Assembly (NCBI GenBank): GCA_913775265.1
Contig: CAJYJH010000010.1
Location: 62,001 to 126,000, forward strand
Direction: 5' to 3'
DNA: 64,000 nt
Source: an uncultured Mucilaginibacter sp.
GTDB taxonomy: Bacteria; Bacteroidota; Bacteroidia; Sphingobacteriales; Sphingobacteriaceae
This document shows, in pieces, positions 54,138 to 62,386 of this stretch. Numbering within the stretch: position 1 is the stretch's first letter; each line of letters opens with the position of its first letter. The notes under the pieces are model-generated. The model was not told where the DNA came from. It did no database searches and worked only from the letters and a program-made list of their open reading frames with translations. The position numbers and the translations under genes were made by a program.

Positions 54138-55352
54138 ATGAACACAAAAAATATATTTGTAGTAAACTCAGGCAGCAGTTCTATCAAATACCAACTTTTT
54201 AAAATGCCGGCTACTAATCCAGTATGCAGTGGCTTGGTTGAACGCATTGGCCTAAGTAATCCCACCATCACCCACAAAGTATATATAGACGGCGAGGAGA
54301 AGCTTATTAAGCTAACGCCCGAAGAATTGCCCGACCACGAAGCTGGCTTAAAAGAAGTAAACCAACTGCTTACCGGCGGCGATTTAGCCGTAATTAAAGA
54401 TCCCGCAGACATCCAGGTGATAGGTCATCGTATTGTGCATGGTGGCGAAACATTTACCACCACTACCATCATTGATGCCGGTGTAAAAGAAAAACTGAAA
54501 GGCACTTTCCAGTTAGCGCCGTTGCACAATCCAGCAAGTTATTTAGGCATCGAGGTAGCCGAAAAAATATTTACCAACGCTACACAGATTGGTGTTTTTG
54601 ACACGGCCTTTCATCAAACTTTGCCGCCCAAGGCTTATCGCTTTGCTATTCCAAACGCTTATTATACAGATTTTAATATCCGTAGCTACGGCTTCCATGG
54701 CACCAGCCATAAGTATGTGACTGAGCAGGCGGCCGATTACTTAGGCAAAAAAGACAGCAAGCTAATCAGCATCCATTTAGGCAATGGATGCAGCATGGCG
54801 GCAGTAAAAAACGAGCAGTCGGTAGATACCAGCATGGGCTTTGGCCCGCTGAGCGGCCTGGTGATGGGTACCCGTTCGGGAGATATTGACCCTACCGTAA
54901 TATTTTACTTGGTCAACCAATTAGGGTACGATATTGAGCAGGTCAGCAATTTATTAAACAAACGTAGCGGCATGGCCGGCTTAACCGGTTACAGCGATAT
55001 GCGCGATATTACTAATGCTATTGCAGAGGGCAATGAAGATGCTAAACTGGCTTACGACCTGTATGCTTACCGTATCAAAAAATACATAGGCGCGTATACT
55101 GCTGCGTTGAACGGCTTGGATGCCATCATCTTTACTGCAGGTGTTGGCGAAAATGATGCTTTAATACGTGAGCTGATTTGTACCGATATGGACTACTTAG
55201 GATTGCGACTGGATACGGCTGCGAATAATGTTCGCAGTAAAGGTATCCGCGAGATTAACCAGCCCGAATCTCCTGTTAAAATCTTGATTGTACCTACTAA
55301 TGAGGAGTTGGAGATTGCCCAACAATGTTACCTACTGGTGAGCGGTAATTAA
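54138..55352 (+). CDS. ackA: Acetate kinase
   Basis: 404 aa from the Met at 54138. The ORF track starts 21 nt earlier, but MTYAPST is not conserved and the family begins at NIFVVNSGSSSIKYQLF. Further landmarks are the phosphate/substrate motif IGHRIVHGGE, GVFDTAFHQTLP, the catalytic region IRSYGFHGTSHKYV, and the nucleotide-binding GLSGLVMGTRSGDIDP and FTAGVGEN. It converts acetyl phosphate and ADP to acetate and ATP (or the reverse). It is 96 nt after pta and almost certainly cotranscribed. Confidence 0.95.
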   Translation: MNTKNIFVVNSGSSSIKYQLFKMPATNPVCSGLVERIGLSNPTITHKVYIDGEEKLIKLTPEELPDHEAGLKEVNQLLTGGDLAVIKDPADIQVIGHRIVHGGETFTTTTIIDAGVKEKLKGTFQLAPLHNPASYLGIEVAEKIFTNATQIGVFDTAFHQTLPPKAYRFAIPNAYYTDFNIRSYGFHGTSHKYVTEQAADYLGKKDSKLISIHLGNGCSMAAVKNEQSVDTSMGFGPLSGLVMGTRSGDIDPTVIFYLVNQLGYDIEQVSNLLNKRSGMAGLTGYSDMRDITNAIAEGNEDAKLAYDLYAYRIKKYIGAYTAALNGLDAIIFTAGVGENDALIRELICTDMDYLGLRLDTAANNVRSKGIREINQPESPVKILIVPTNEELEIAQQCYLLVSGN

Positions 55353-55394
55353 CGGCGACAATTTAATTTACGCTTTACCGGTTTAAACAGAAGA

Positions 55395-55419
55395 GCTCCT
55401 TACTTTATTGTTAAGGAGC
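55395..55419. terminator. Hairpin between convergent ackA and ansA genes
   Basis: GCTCCTTA...TAAGGAGC, an 8-bp stem with a 9-nt loop, 43 nt past the ackA stop. There is no long U-tract on either strand, so termination may be partly factor-dependent. Confidence 0.5.
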
Positions 55420-55456
55420 CCTTATGCTGTATATTAAGTTATTTGTCAGTGACTGT

Positions 55457-56476
55457 TTACGACACCGTTAACTCGCCACGAATATCTGTCTCCATCCAGC
55501 GGGTAATTTCTTTAGGGTCATCAAACTGGCTCAGCAGGTACATCGTTTTAGTAATGGCTGCCTCAAAGGTCATATCGTAACCATTGGCTACGCCAATGTC
55601 TTTTAATGCCTTACTGGTTTCGTAGCGGCCAAGCTCCACCGTACCTACTTTACATTGTGATATATCTACGATGACTTTACCATTATCGATAGCGCCTTTC
55701 AGCAAATCAATAAACCATTGGTCGGTGGTGGTATTACCGGCACCAAAGGTTTCCATTACAATACCTCTTACGTCAGAATTAACAATAGTCTCCACCACCT
55801 TAGGACTGATGCCCGGGTAAAGTTTTAACACACCTACATCATTCACCAGGTTTTTATGCACGATGAGCTCTTCCTCACCTGCAGGACGAATATCGTTTAT
55901 ACTGAAACGCAAATGAACGCCCGACTCGGCCAATACCGGATAGTTAGGCGAGCGGAAGGCTTCAAATTTTGATGAGTTGTATTTAAAGGCACGGTTACCA
56001 CGGAAAAGCTTGTAATCAAAATAGATACAAACCTCGGGTACGCGTACTTTATCGTTCTTTTTAGCTTTGGCCAATTCAATGGCCGTCATCAAGTTCTCCT
56101 TGGCATCGGTACGAATAGCACTGATGGGCAACTGCGAACCGGTGAATATAACCGGCTTAGCTAGGTTTTCGAGCATGAAGCTTAAAGCAGATGCCGAAAA
56201 TGCCATGGTATCCGAACCATGTAAAACTACAAAGCCATCTACCTCATGATAATGCTTCTGAATTAAACCGGCCAACTGTCCCCAAATGGCAGGGCTCATA
56301 TTCGAAGAGTCGATCACATCTTCAAAAGAGTGAACCATGATACGGCAGTTCAGGCGTTCCAGTTCCGGAACGTTCTCCATGATCTGCTCAAAATTAATAG
56401 GTACTAAAGTCTTAGTCCTGGGGTCGGTCATCATACCTATTGTCCCACCGGTATAGATGATCAAAATCTGGCACAT
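55457..56476 (-). CDS. ansA: Type I (cytoplasmic) asparaginase
   Basis: 339 aa without a signal peptide. The two catalytic Thr regions are visible: ILIIYTGGTIGMM at the N-terminus and FVVLHGSDTMAFSASAL, with DTM carrying the second Thr-Asp pair. The later blocks VFTGSQLPISAIRTDAKENL and GIVMETFGAGNT are family-typical. It hydrolyses L-asparagine to aspartate and ammonia. The absence of a leader and the length fit the cytoplasmic AnsA type rather than periplasmic type II. It is 49 nt downstream of the TatD gene. Confidence 0.92.
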   Translation of the reverse strand: MCQILIIYTGGTIGMMTDPRTKTLVPINFEQIMENVPELERLNCRIMVHSFEDVIDSSNMSPAIWGQLAGLIQKHYHEVDGFVVLHGSDTMAFSASALSFMLENLAKPVIFTGSQLPISAIRTDAKENLMTAIELAKAKKNDKVRVPEVCIYFDYKLFRGNRAFKYNSSKFEAFRSPNYPVLAESGVHLRFSINDIRPAGEEELIVHKNLVNDVGVLKLYPGISPKVVETIVNSDVRGIVMETFGAGNTTTDQWFIDLLKGAIDNGKVIVDISQCKVGTVELGRYETSKALKDIGVANGYDMTFEAAITKTMYLLSQFDDPKEITRWMETDIRGELTVS

Positions 56477-56525
56477 GTATAATTGGTTTTGTTATAAAAA
56501 TATGGTTCCTTCTCTAAAATTGCAT

Positions 56526-57293
56526 TTACACACCAAAAATTATTTTTGAGTTTTCGGTTGTAATGCGGGCTACTTCTTCTAAACTTATCTGGTGCAGGTC
56601 GGCTACCTTTTGGGCTACATACACCAAATACGAACTTTCGTTGGGCTTACCGCGATACGGCACAGGAGTAAGATACGGAGAATCTGTTTCTAAAACGATA
56701 TGTTTTAGATCGATTTGCTCCACTACTTTATCTAAACCGCCGTTTTTGTAAGTGACTACTCCGCCAATGCCCAACATAAAGCCTAACTCGATAATTTGAT
56801 TTGCCTGCTCTAACGTACCCGAAAAGCAATGAAAAATTCCTCTCAAAAACTCGTCATGCTCTTGCTGCAAAATGGCATATACCTCATCAAATGCATTACG
56901 GCAATGTATATTAATAGGTAATCCGGCAGCTTTGGCCCAGCCAATCTGCTGCTTGAAGGCTTGTTGCTGCTCAGCAATAAAAGTCTTATCCCAATACAAG
57001 TCAATCCCGATCTCGCCTACGGCATAAACTTGAGTTTGCTGTAGGGCCGCATAAATCGTTTCCAGTTCCTGCTCCCAGTTAGCTTTTACATCGCAAGGGT
57101 GCAGCCCCAGCATCGGGAAACAATGTTCAGGATAAGTATTTACCATATCCATCACCTGGGCAATGCTGCCCGAGTCAACGTTGGGCAAAAACAACCTGCT
57201 GATGCCATTATCGAGGCAACGCTGCATCAAACCGGCCTTTTTTACCGGGTCGGTTTCATAATATTGATGCGTATGTGTATCGGTTAACACCAT
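56526..57293 (-). CDS. TatD-family metal-dependent deoxyribonuclease
   Basis: 255 aa amidohydrolase-fold protein with the complete metal-ligand set: DTHTHQYY at the start, GEIGIDLYWD, INIHCRNAF, GIFHCFSGTL and LETDSPYLTP. Family members are 3'-5' exonucleases on single-stranded DNA and RNA with roles in DNA repair and turnover. It starts just after the terminator of the FKBP gene (57305-57337), and ansA follows at 49 nt. No own promoter was identified. Confidence 0.92.
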   Translation of the reverse strand: MVLTDTHTHQYYETDPVKKAGLMQRCLDNGISRLFLPNVDSGSIAQVMDMVNTYPEHCFPMLGLHPCDVKANWEQELETIYAALQQTQVYAVGEIGIDLYWDKTFIAEQQQAFKQQIGWAKAAGLPINIHCRNAFDEVYAILQQEHDEFLRGIFHCFSGTLEQANQIIELGFMLGIGGVVTYKNGGLDKVVEQIDLKHIVLETDSPYLTPVPYRGKPNESSYLVYVAQKVADLHQISLEEVARITTENSKIIFGV

Positions 57294-57304
57294 GCTGCGA
57301 AAGT

Positions 57305-57337
57305 AAAAAGCCCTCTGTGGTTAACGGAGGGCTTTTT
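57305..57337 (-). terminator. Terminator of the FKBP gene 57345..58376
   Basis: AAAAAGCCCTC pairs with GAGGGCTTTTT (11 bp, 11-nt loop). On the minus strand the U-tract TTTTTACTTT runs almost into the start codon of the TatD gene. Confidence 0.85.
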
Positions 57338-57344
57338 AATAATA

Positions 57345-58376
57345 TTATTTACGTGTGACTTTTTTCTTAACCGCCGGCTTTCTCACACCGGCTTTTTTAG
57401 GCGCTGCTTTTTTGCCTGTCGCAACCGTTGGTGCAACTGGTTTACCCTTGCCCGGTATCACTTTTACTAGTTCTACATCAAACCACAAAGGGCTGTAAGG
57501 CTTAATATCTTCACCTGCACCACGTTCGCCATAAGCCAACTTAGATGGGATGATAAAGGTAGCTTTCGACCCTTCGTTCAACAACAACAAACCTTCGTCC
57601 CAACCCGGTATAACCTGACCCGCGCCTACTACTACTTTAATCGGTTCGTAAGTGCGGCCCGGCTGTTGCAAACCACCTGATTTGGCTACGTCAGCAATAC
57701 TCGAGTCAAACAATTTACCGTCCAGCGTACGACCTGCGTAGTTTACCAACACCGTATCATAAGCCTTTGGCTTACGGCCGGTCCCGGGCGCGGTAACAAT
57801 ATATTTTAAACCGGAAACAGTGGTTACAGGCGTAAGCTTTTTATCGGCAATAAAAGCAGTTACGGCCGGCACTTCGGCAGTGCGCATTTTTTCAGCCAAG
57901 GCAGCCTGCTCAGCGCGCTGTTTTTCCATGGCAGCAGTACGCTCGGCCATAGCTTCATCCAACGTCTGGATTTTTTGAATTTTGATACCAAAATTCAGGT
58001 AGCTCGCTTTAGGCAAAAACGGCGGACGGCTTTCTTCGTGTCCCGCAAATACCGAATCGGTAGGTACACGCACCAATACGCTATCATTCACGCTCAACAA
58101 CGGGAAAACTTCCATCAAGTCGGCTACGCTTTTAGAAGGTTGCACTTGCACCTTAGCAGGCTGGCCCATTTGGTATGAACTACCTAACAAAGAATCGCGG
58201 TCGTTCTTCTGCGTAAACTGAAAAGTGATGACATCGCCTACTTTCACTTTAGCGCCGTTACCTGGTTTAACAATATTATAAAGCGCTCCCTTAGGTGTTC
58301 TGGTAAAGCCGGTTTGTGCAAAACTTTGACCTGCTGTCATTAAACCTAATACGGATAAAACAAAATACTTTTTCAT
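57345..58376 (-). CDS. FKBP-type peptidyl-prolyl isomerase with basic C-terminal tail
   Basis: 343 aa with a signal peptide (YFVLSVLGLMTAGQSFAQ, cleavage about residue 21). An N-terminal FKBP-like half (about 25-130) is followed by a charged coiled coil (AEQAALAEKMRTAEV) and a canonical FKBP domain (about 195-310: VLVNYAGRTLDGKLFDSS, VVVGAGQVIPGWDEGLLLL, IPSKLAYGERGAG). The last 25 residues are rich in Lys/Arg with Pro and Ala (KKAAPKKAGVRKPAVKKK), which its paralogue lacks. It is a periplasmic folding catalyst. The paralogue lies upstream with a hairpin between the two. Confidence 0.9.
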   Translation of the reverse strand: MKKYFVLSVLGLMTAGQSFAQTGFTRTPKGALYNIVKPGNGAKVKVGDVITFQFTQKNDRDSLLGSSYQMGQPAKVQVQPSKSVADLMEVFPLLSVNDSVLVRVPTDSVFAGHEESRPPFLPKASYLNFGIKIQKIQTLDEAMAERTAAMEKQRAEQAALAEKMRTAEVPAVTAFIADKKLTPVTTVSGLKYIVTAPGTGRKPKAYDTVLVNYAGRTLDGKLFDSSIADVAKSGGLQQPGRTYEPIKVVVGAGQVIPGWDEGLLLLNEGSKATFIIPSKLAYGERGAGEDIKPYSPLWFDVELVKVIPGKGKPVAPTVATGKKAAPKKAGVRKPAVKKKVTRK

Positions 58377-58388
58377 TATATAGCAAAA

Positions 58389-58414
58389 GACCTTCTTAGC
58401 AAGCTAAGAAGGTC
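58389..58414 (-). terminator. Hairpin between the two FKBP genes
   Basis: GACCTTCTTAGC-AA-GCTAAGAAGGTC, a perfect 12-bp stem. The minus-strand tail is TTTTGC, and the next start codon follows only 12 nt later, so it may attenuate rather than fully stop transcription. Confidence 0.75.
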
Positions 58415-58429
58415 GTAAAAAACGTTAAA

Positions 58430-59401
58430 TTATTTAGTTGCCGGCTGTTGCGTAGGCATTTGCGGCATTGCAGCCGGCTTTGGTGCATTAGGATCAGGAT
58501 GCACAATATCAATTAGTTCTACTTCAAATACAATTGGTGTATAAGGCGGGATCGGTCCTGCACCTTGCTGACCGTAAGCCAGTTTTGATGGAATAACGAA
58601 AGTAGCTTTCGAGCCTTTATTTAATAACTGTAAACCTTCGTCCCAACCAGGGATAACGGAACCTACACCTACTGCAATACGGATCGGTTTGTAAGGACGC
58701 ATAGCGTTATAAACACCTTTGTTTTTCTGAGCTACTTCTTTAATACTGGTATCAAACACTTTACCGTTGATTAATTTACCGGTATAGTTTACTACAGCGC
58801 TATCAGCTTTAGCAATTTTAGGACCTGATCCTTCTTTGGTAATTACGTAGTATAAACCGGAAGCTGTTTTTGTAGGCTTTAAGCTGTTCTCATCCAGATA
58901 TTTTTGGATTTTTACCGGCTCTGCTTTTTCCATTTTAGCAGTTTCGGCTTTAAATAACTCAGCTACACGGCCTTGAAACACCTGATCGCTCAATTTACCT
59001 TTAGCTACTACTTTTTCAACCTTCACCTGGTAAGTCAGGTATTTACCTTTAAAATCTTTAGGCATGTGATTGCCTGCTTTAGCCGAGTCAACGTTAACTC
59101 TGATTGTGGCACTATCGCCCTGGCTTAACAACAAAATACCATTAACCACATCACCTTTGTACTGAGGCTGTGGTACTGCAGTAATTACCGGCATGCCCTG
59201 GTCATAGCTGTTATTTAAAACCGAATCGGCATCGTTTTTAACAATCAGGTTCATTACTACAAAGTCGCCGGCTTTAATATTAGCGCCTTCTTTGTCTTCA
59301 TGAATATTATATAGCAGGCCGCCATCGCTCTTTTTAAATCCGCTGTTACAGCTGGCAAAACCAAGCGCTGCAACGGCCAAAAACAGAAAGTTTTTTTTCA
59401 T
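58430..59401 (-). CDS. FKBP-type peptidyl-prolyl isomerase, lipoprotein
   Basis: 323 aa with a lipoprotein signal ending in GFASC (Cys about residue 18), followed by NSGFKKS. Two FKBP-like halves occur: a divergent one (about 25-140) and the canonical domain (about 195-305) with AVVNYTGKLINGKVFDTSI, VGVGSVIPGWDEGLQLLNKG and IPSKLAYGQQGAG. The C-terminus is Pro/Gln/Met-rich. It is probably anchored to the periplasmic leaflet or outer membrane, aiding folding of exported proteins. It follows nrnA by 2 nt, so the two are coupled. It is a close paralogue of 57345..58376. Confidence 0.9.
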   Translation of the reverse strand: MKKNFLFLAVAALGFASCNSGFKKSDGGLLYNIHEDKEGANIKAGDFVVMNLIVKNDADSVLNNSYDQGMPVITAVPQPQYKGDVVNGILLLSQGDSATIRVNVDSAKAGNHMPKDFKGKYLTYQVKVEKVVAKGKLSDQVFQGRVAELFKAETAKMEKAEPVKIQKYLDENSLKPTKTASGLYYVITKEGSGPKIAKADSAVVNYTGKLINGKVFDTSIKEVAQKNKGVYNAMRPYKPIRIAVGVGSVIPGWDEGLQLLNKGSKATFVIPSKLAYGQQGAGPIPPYTPIVFEVELIDIVHPDPNAPKPAAMPQMPTQQPATK

Positions 59402-59403
59402 TT

Positions 59404-60423
59404 TTATTGTACTAATAGTGTTTTGTATTCGGGTAATATATGTTTTAATTTATCAATTACTTGTGGCAATGATTCTTCAGAATGACCGCCTGCGGCATTG
59501 CGGTGACCGCCGCCGCTAAAATACTTTTTACAAATTTCGTTGGCCGGGAACTCACCTTTAGAACGTAAAGATAATTTTACTCTATCAGGGCGTTCTACAA
59601 TAAAAGCCGCCAAACGGATACCGGTTATGGATAACGCATAGTTGACGATCCCTTCGGTATCACCAGTAATGATATCAAATTGCTCCAGTTCCCGGTGCGT
59701 TACGCTGATGATAGCTGTATTAAACTCGGGCAAAACCTCAAGCTTATTGGTTAAGCAATGGCCTAAAAAGCGAAGACGGTTTTCGGACGAGCTGCTATAA
59801 ACCAACTCGTGAATGCGCCAGTTTACGGCACCTGCCTCGATTAAGCCAGCCACAATACGGTGCACAGAAGCGGTAGTGTTAGGAAATCTGAACGAACCCG
59901 AATCAGTCATGATGCCGGTGTACAAACAAGTAGCTACATCCGCATTGATCAGGTCAGGGCGTTTCAACTCATCAGTAATAAAGCTATATACTAACTGAGC
60001 AGTGGCACAGGCATTAATGTTCCAGTAACGGTAATCATCAAAATCTTCGGGCTCCAGGTGATGATCAATCATCACTTTTACGGCACTGCTCTGGCGTACC
60101 AGTTCGCCTAACTCGTTGATGCGGGTAAGCGTATTAAAATCGAGGCAAAAAATTAGTTCGGCTTCGGCTACCAGTTGAGCAGCCTGCTCTTTTTGCTCGG
60201 TATAGATAATCACTTCTTCGTTACCGGGCATCCACCATAAAAACTCAGGGTAATCGGTAGGACTAACCACCTTGGCATGATGGCCTTGCTGTATTAAATA
60301 ATTATATAAACCGAGCGACGAACCCATAGCATCGCCATCAGGTTTATGATGGGTAGTAATTACTATTTTTCGGGGCTGGTTTAAAAGCTGGCTTAGCGCG
60401 GATATATCTAACATCAACAACAA
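59404..60423 (-). CDS. nrnA: NrnA-type DHH/DHHA1 phosphoesterase
   Basis: 339 aa. The DHH domain begins KIVITTHHKPDGDAMGSSLGLY, with FCLDFNTLTRI and the motif MIDHHLEPEDF. The DHHA1 domain at the C-terminus has KYFSGGGHRNAAGGHSEE. This is the bifunctional oligoribonuclease/pAp phosphatase family, which degrades 2-5-nt RNAs and dephosphorylates 3'-phosphoadenosine phosphate. Two Met lie at residues 1 and 4, and the second (60414) may be the true start. A TAAATTTG sequence on the minus strand (60441-60434) resembles a -7 element just before it. Confidence 0.9.
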   Translation of the reverse strand: MLLMLDISALSQLLNQPRKIVITTHHKPDGDAMGSSLGLYNYLIQQGHHAKVVSPTDYPEFLWWMPGNEEVIIYTEQKEQAAQLVAEAELIFCLDFNTLTRINELGELVRQSSAVKVMIDHHLEPEDFDDYRYWNINACATAQLVYSFITDELKRPDLINADVATCLYTGIMTDSGSFRFPNTTASVHRIVAGLIEAGAVNWRIHELVYSSSSENRLRFLGHCLTNKLEVLPEFNTAIISVTHRELEQFDIITGDTEGIVNYALSITGIRLAAFIVERPDRVKLSLRSKGEFPANEICKKYFSGGGHRNAAGGHSEESLPQVIDKLKHILPEYKTLLVQ

Positions 60424-60507
60424 AAAGAAGATGCAAATTTAAATAAATTAATGAATTACAAGTGATGCAATTTGTACAAAAAGCTTTAAGTTTCAATAAC
60501 AAACCTT

Positions 60508-60515
60508 TACTTTTG
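60508..60515 (+). promoter_or_regulatory. -7 element of the ndk promoter
   Basis: TACTTTTG, a full match to TAnnTTTG, 19 nt before the ndk ATG. The -33 position shows a TTT/TTTA sequence but not a clean TTG. Confidence 0.5.
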
Positions 60516-60534
60516 CGCCAATTTTAAAGCAAAA

Positions 60535-60954
60535 ATGGAAAACAACAAAACTTTCACCATGATTAAGCCTGACGCAGTGCGTAACGGCCACATCGGTGCT
60601 ATTTTAGATCACATTGTTAAAGGTGGCTTCAAAATCACAGCAATGAAATACACTAAACTTACTGCCGATAAAGCAGGTGAGTTTTACGCTGTTCACAAAG
60701 AACGTCCTTTTTACAATGACTTAGTTAGCTTTATGTCTTCAGGACCTATCGTAGCTGCTATTTTGGAGAAAGACAACGCTGTTGCTGATTTCCGTACACT
60801 GATTGGTGCTACAGATCCTTCAAAAGCTGAAGCGGGTACAATCCGTCAGTTATTTGCCGAGTCAATCGAAGCTAATGCAGTTCACGGGTCAGATTCTGAC
60901 GAGAACGCCGCTATCGAAGGCAGCTTTTTCTTCTCGGCATTCGAGAAATTCTAA
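60535..60954 (+). CDS. ndk: Nucleoside diphosphate kinase
   Basis: 139 aa, the normal family length. Conserved blocks are [52 protein letters not shown] and the active-site His in [13 protein letters not shown]. It transfers the gamma-phosphate between nucleoside di- and triphosphates. It is a single-gene unit, divergent from nrnA and convergent to the SRPBCC gene. Confidence 0.97.
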   Translation: MENNKTFTMIKPDAVRNGHIGAILDHIVKGGFKITAMKYTKLTADKAGEFYAVHKERPFYNDLVSFMSSGPIVAAILEKDNAVADFRTLIGATDPSKAEAGTIRQLFAESIEANAVHGSDSDENAAIEGSFFFSAFEKF

Positions 60955-60991
60955 TATTGAATTGATGCAGCCTGCGAGGCTGTATTACATA

Positions 60992-61038
60992 AAAAGCCAT
61001 CTATATTGCTGTTATTAATAGCTTTACAGATGGCTTTT
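60992..61038. terminator. Bidirectional terminator between ndk and SRPBCC gene
   Basis: AAAAGCCATCT...AGATGGCTTTT, an 11-bp stem with a 25-nt loop. U-runs occur on both strands, and it lies between convergent genes. Confidence 0.8.
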
Positions 61039-61059
61039 GTATTTAATGCGCTTGAAAGC

Positions 61060-61485
61060 TTAGTGGCTTTCGGCGTACTTTTTAAAGTTATTTAAGATGG
61101 CTTGCCAACCGGCTTGCTGCATCTCGGCCGGGTTCTGGTTTTCAGCATCAAAAATTTCGGTGATTTCAGTCGACATGCCTTTGTTAGCAAAAATAATCCG
61201 CACCGTTCTTCCGTCTTCCAGGGAATAACTTATCAATTGATGTGGCACTACCTCATCATAAACGCCACCAAAATCAAACCCCATACTTCCATCCTTAGCT
61301 TCCATCCGCGATTTGAATTTACCTCCAACAGTTAAGTCATTTTCGGCAAATGGCGTATGCCAATCATCTGATGCATTATTCCATTGTGTAATATGATCCG
61401 GCTGCGTCCAAAACTCCCAAACTTTTTCGGGGTTAGCATTAATGGTAGCCGTTACAGTAATTTTAACGGGAGTATTTGCTTCCAT
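61060..61485 (-). CDS. SRPBCC (AHSA1-type) domain protein
   Basis: 141 aa, soluble. It begins KITVTATINANPEKVWEFWTQPDHITQWN, the classic AHSA1/SRPBCC start with the START-like cavity fold, and has GYSLEDGRTVRIIF-like strands and a C-terminal helix (MQQAGWQAILNNFKKYAES). Family members bind small hydrophobic ligands or activate Hsp90, but many are uncharacterised. It follows the DoxX-like gene by 15 nt, a common pairing in Bacteroidota. Confidence 0.88.
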   Translation of the reverse strand: MEANTPVKITVTATINANPEKVWEFWTQPDHITQWNNASDDWHTPFAENDLTVGGKFKSRMEAKDGSMGFDFGGVYDEVVPHQLISYSLEDGRTVRIIFANKGMSTEITEIFDAENQNPAEMQQAGWQAILNNFKKYAESH

Positions 61486-61500
61486 AATTTAATGTATTGT

Positions 61501-61893
61501 TCAAATAGTAGATGTCGAACTTACCATAGGCAGGTACTTTCTGTAATTGTCAATAATCATCCAAAGGTTAATAATTAATAACACTAAAGCTATAGGCAAA
61601 CCCGACGGCGCATTAAAAATGTTGACTAAAAGAATCCCAATCATCACGGGAAAAATAATGATAGCACCCAAAGCCCGGTATTTACTAAAGATAACCAGCA
61701 CACCGCCGACGATTTCCACAACGGCAACCAGCGGAATCAGCCAACCAATCTGCATAAAGGCAGCCATTAGCTTTTGCATACTTGCAGGCATGTCTTTAGG
61801 CATGGGCATGTAGTTGAAAAACTTGTTGAGCCCGGCGTTAATAAACATGAGGCCGAACAAGAGGCAAACGACAAACAGGATTTTATTTTTCAT
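61501..61893 (-). CDS. DoxX-like small membrane protein
   Basis: 130 aa with four membrane helices (ILFVVCLLFGLMFINAGLNKFF, MQIGWLIPLVAVVEIVGGVLVIF, ALGAIIIFPVMIGILLVNIF, IALVLLIINLWMIID). The first holds the DoxX-type FINAGLNKF pattern. The function of this group is poorly defined, with links to redox or quinone biology. It is upstream of the SRPBCC gene by 15 nt in a probable two-gene operon. No clean promoter was found in 61894-62069. Confidence 0.85.
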   Translation of the reverse strand: MKNKILFVVCLLFGLMFINAGLNKFFNYMPMPKDMPASMQKLMAAFMQIGWLIPLVAVVEIVGGVLVIFSKYRALGAIIIFPVMIGILLVNIFNAPSGLPIALVLLIINLWMIIDNYRKYLPMVSSTSTI

Positions 61894-62069
61894 GATTTAC
61901 TAATTAGTTCCACGTATTACTGCGCAAATAATCAATATACACTGATCTCGTTCCCCGTTCACACGCAGCGCGTTAGCTATGCAAAATACAATTATATATT
62001 AAATATCGAGGCATCAATAAGGAGAACTTAACTTGTATAGTTGTCTCTAAAATGGAACTGAAACGCAGT

Positions 62070-62360
62070 TTATAAGAAGATTATCTCCTCCACCAAAGTA
62101 TCACCGGCTTCGGTATTAATCTTTTCCATAATCTGTGAGCGTATAATCATCAGTTCGTTTTTTACTACCGATGATTCGATGCGCAGGAACAGCTTTTTGT
62201 TATTGATAAATATCTCACTGGTGCGGTTGGCTACGGGTTTACCCACGATATCTGGCCAGGTAGCAATAATGGCCGTTTCGTCAAAACGGCGTTTAATTTT
62301 ATACACATTAAGCATTTGCTCAATGGCCTGTTTCATGGTTTTATCGTTAGCCTTACGCAT
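62070..62360 (-). CDS. DUF721 (DciA-like) protein
   Basis: 96 aa. The pattern IEQMLNVYKIKRRFDETAIIATWPDIVGKPVANRTSEIFINNKKLFLRIESSVVKNELMIIR is the DUF721 domain: a basic helical start, the WPDIVG motif and KKLFLRIESS strands. DUF721 proteins include DciA, the loader or operator of the replicative helicase in bacteria lacking DnaC. The gene lies 26 nt downstream of recF on the same strand, a linkage that fits replication functions. The short length suggests the KH-like core only. Confidence 0.85.
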   Translation of the reverse strand: MRKANDKTMKQAIEQMLNVYKIKRRFDETAIIATWPDIVGKPVANRTSEIFINNKKLFLRIESSVVKNELMIIRSQIMEKINTEAGDTLVEEIIFL

Positions 62361-62386
62361 CGTTGGTAATCATTAGAAGTGAATCA

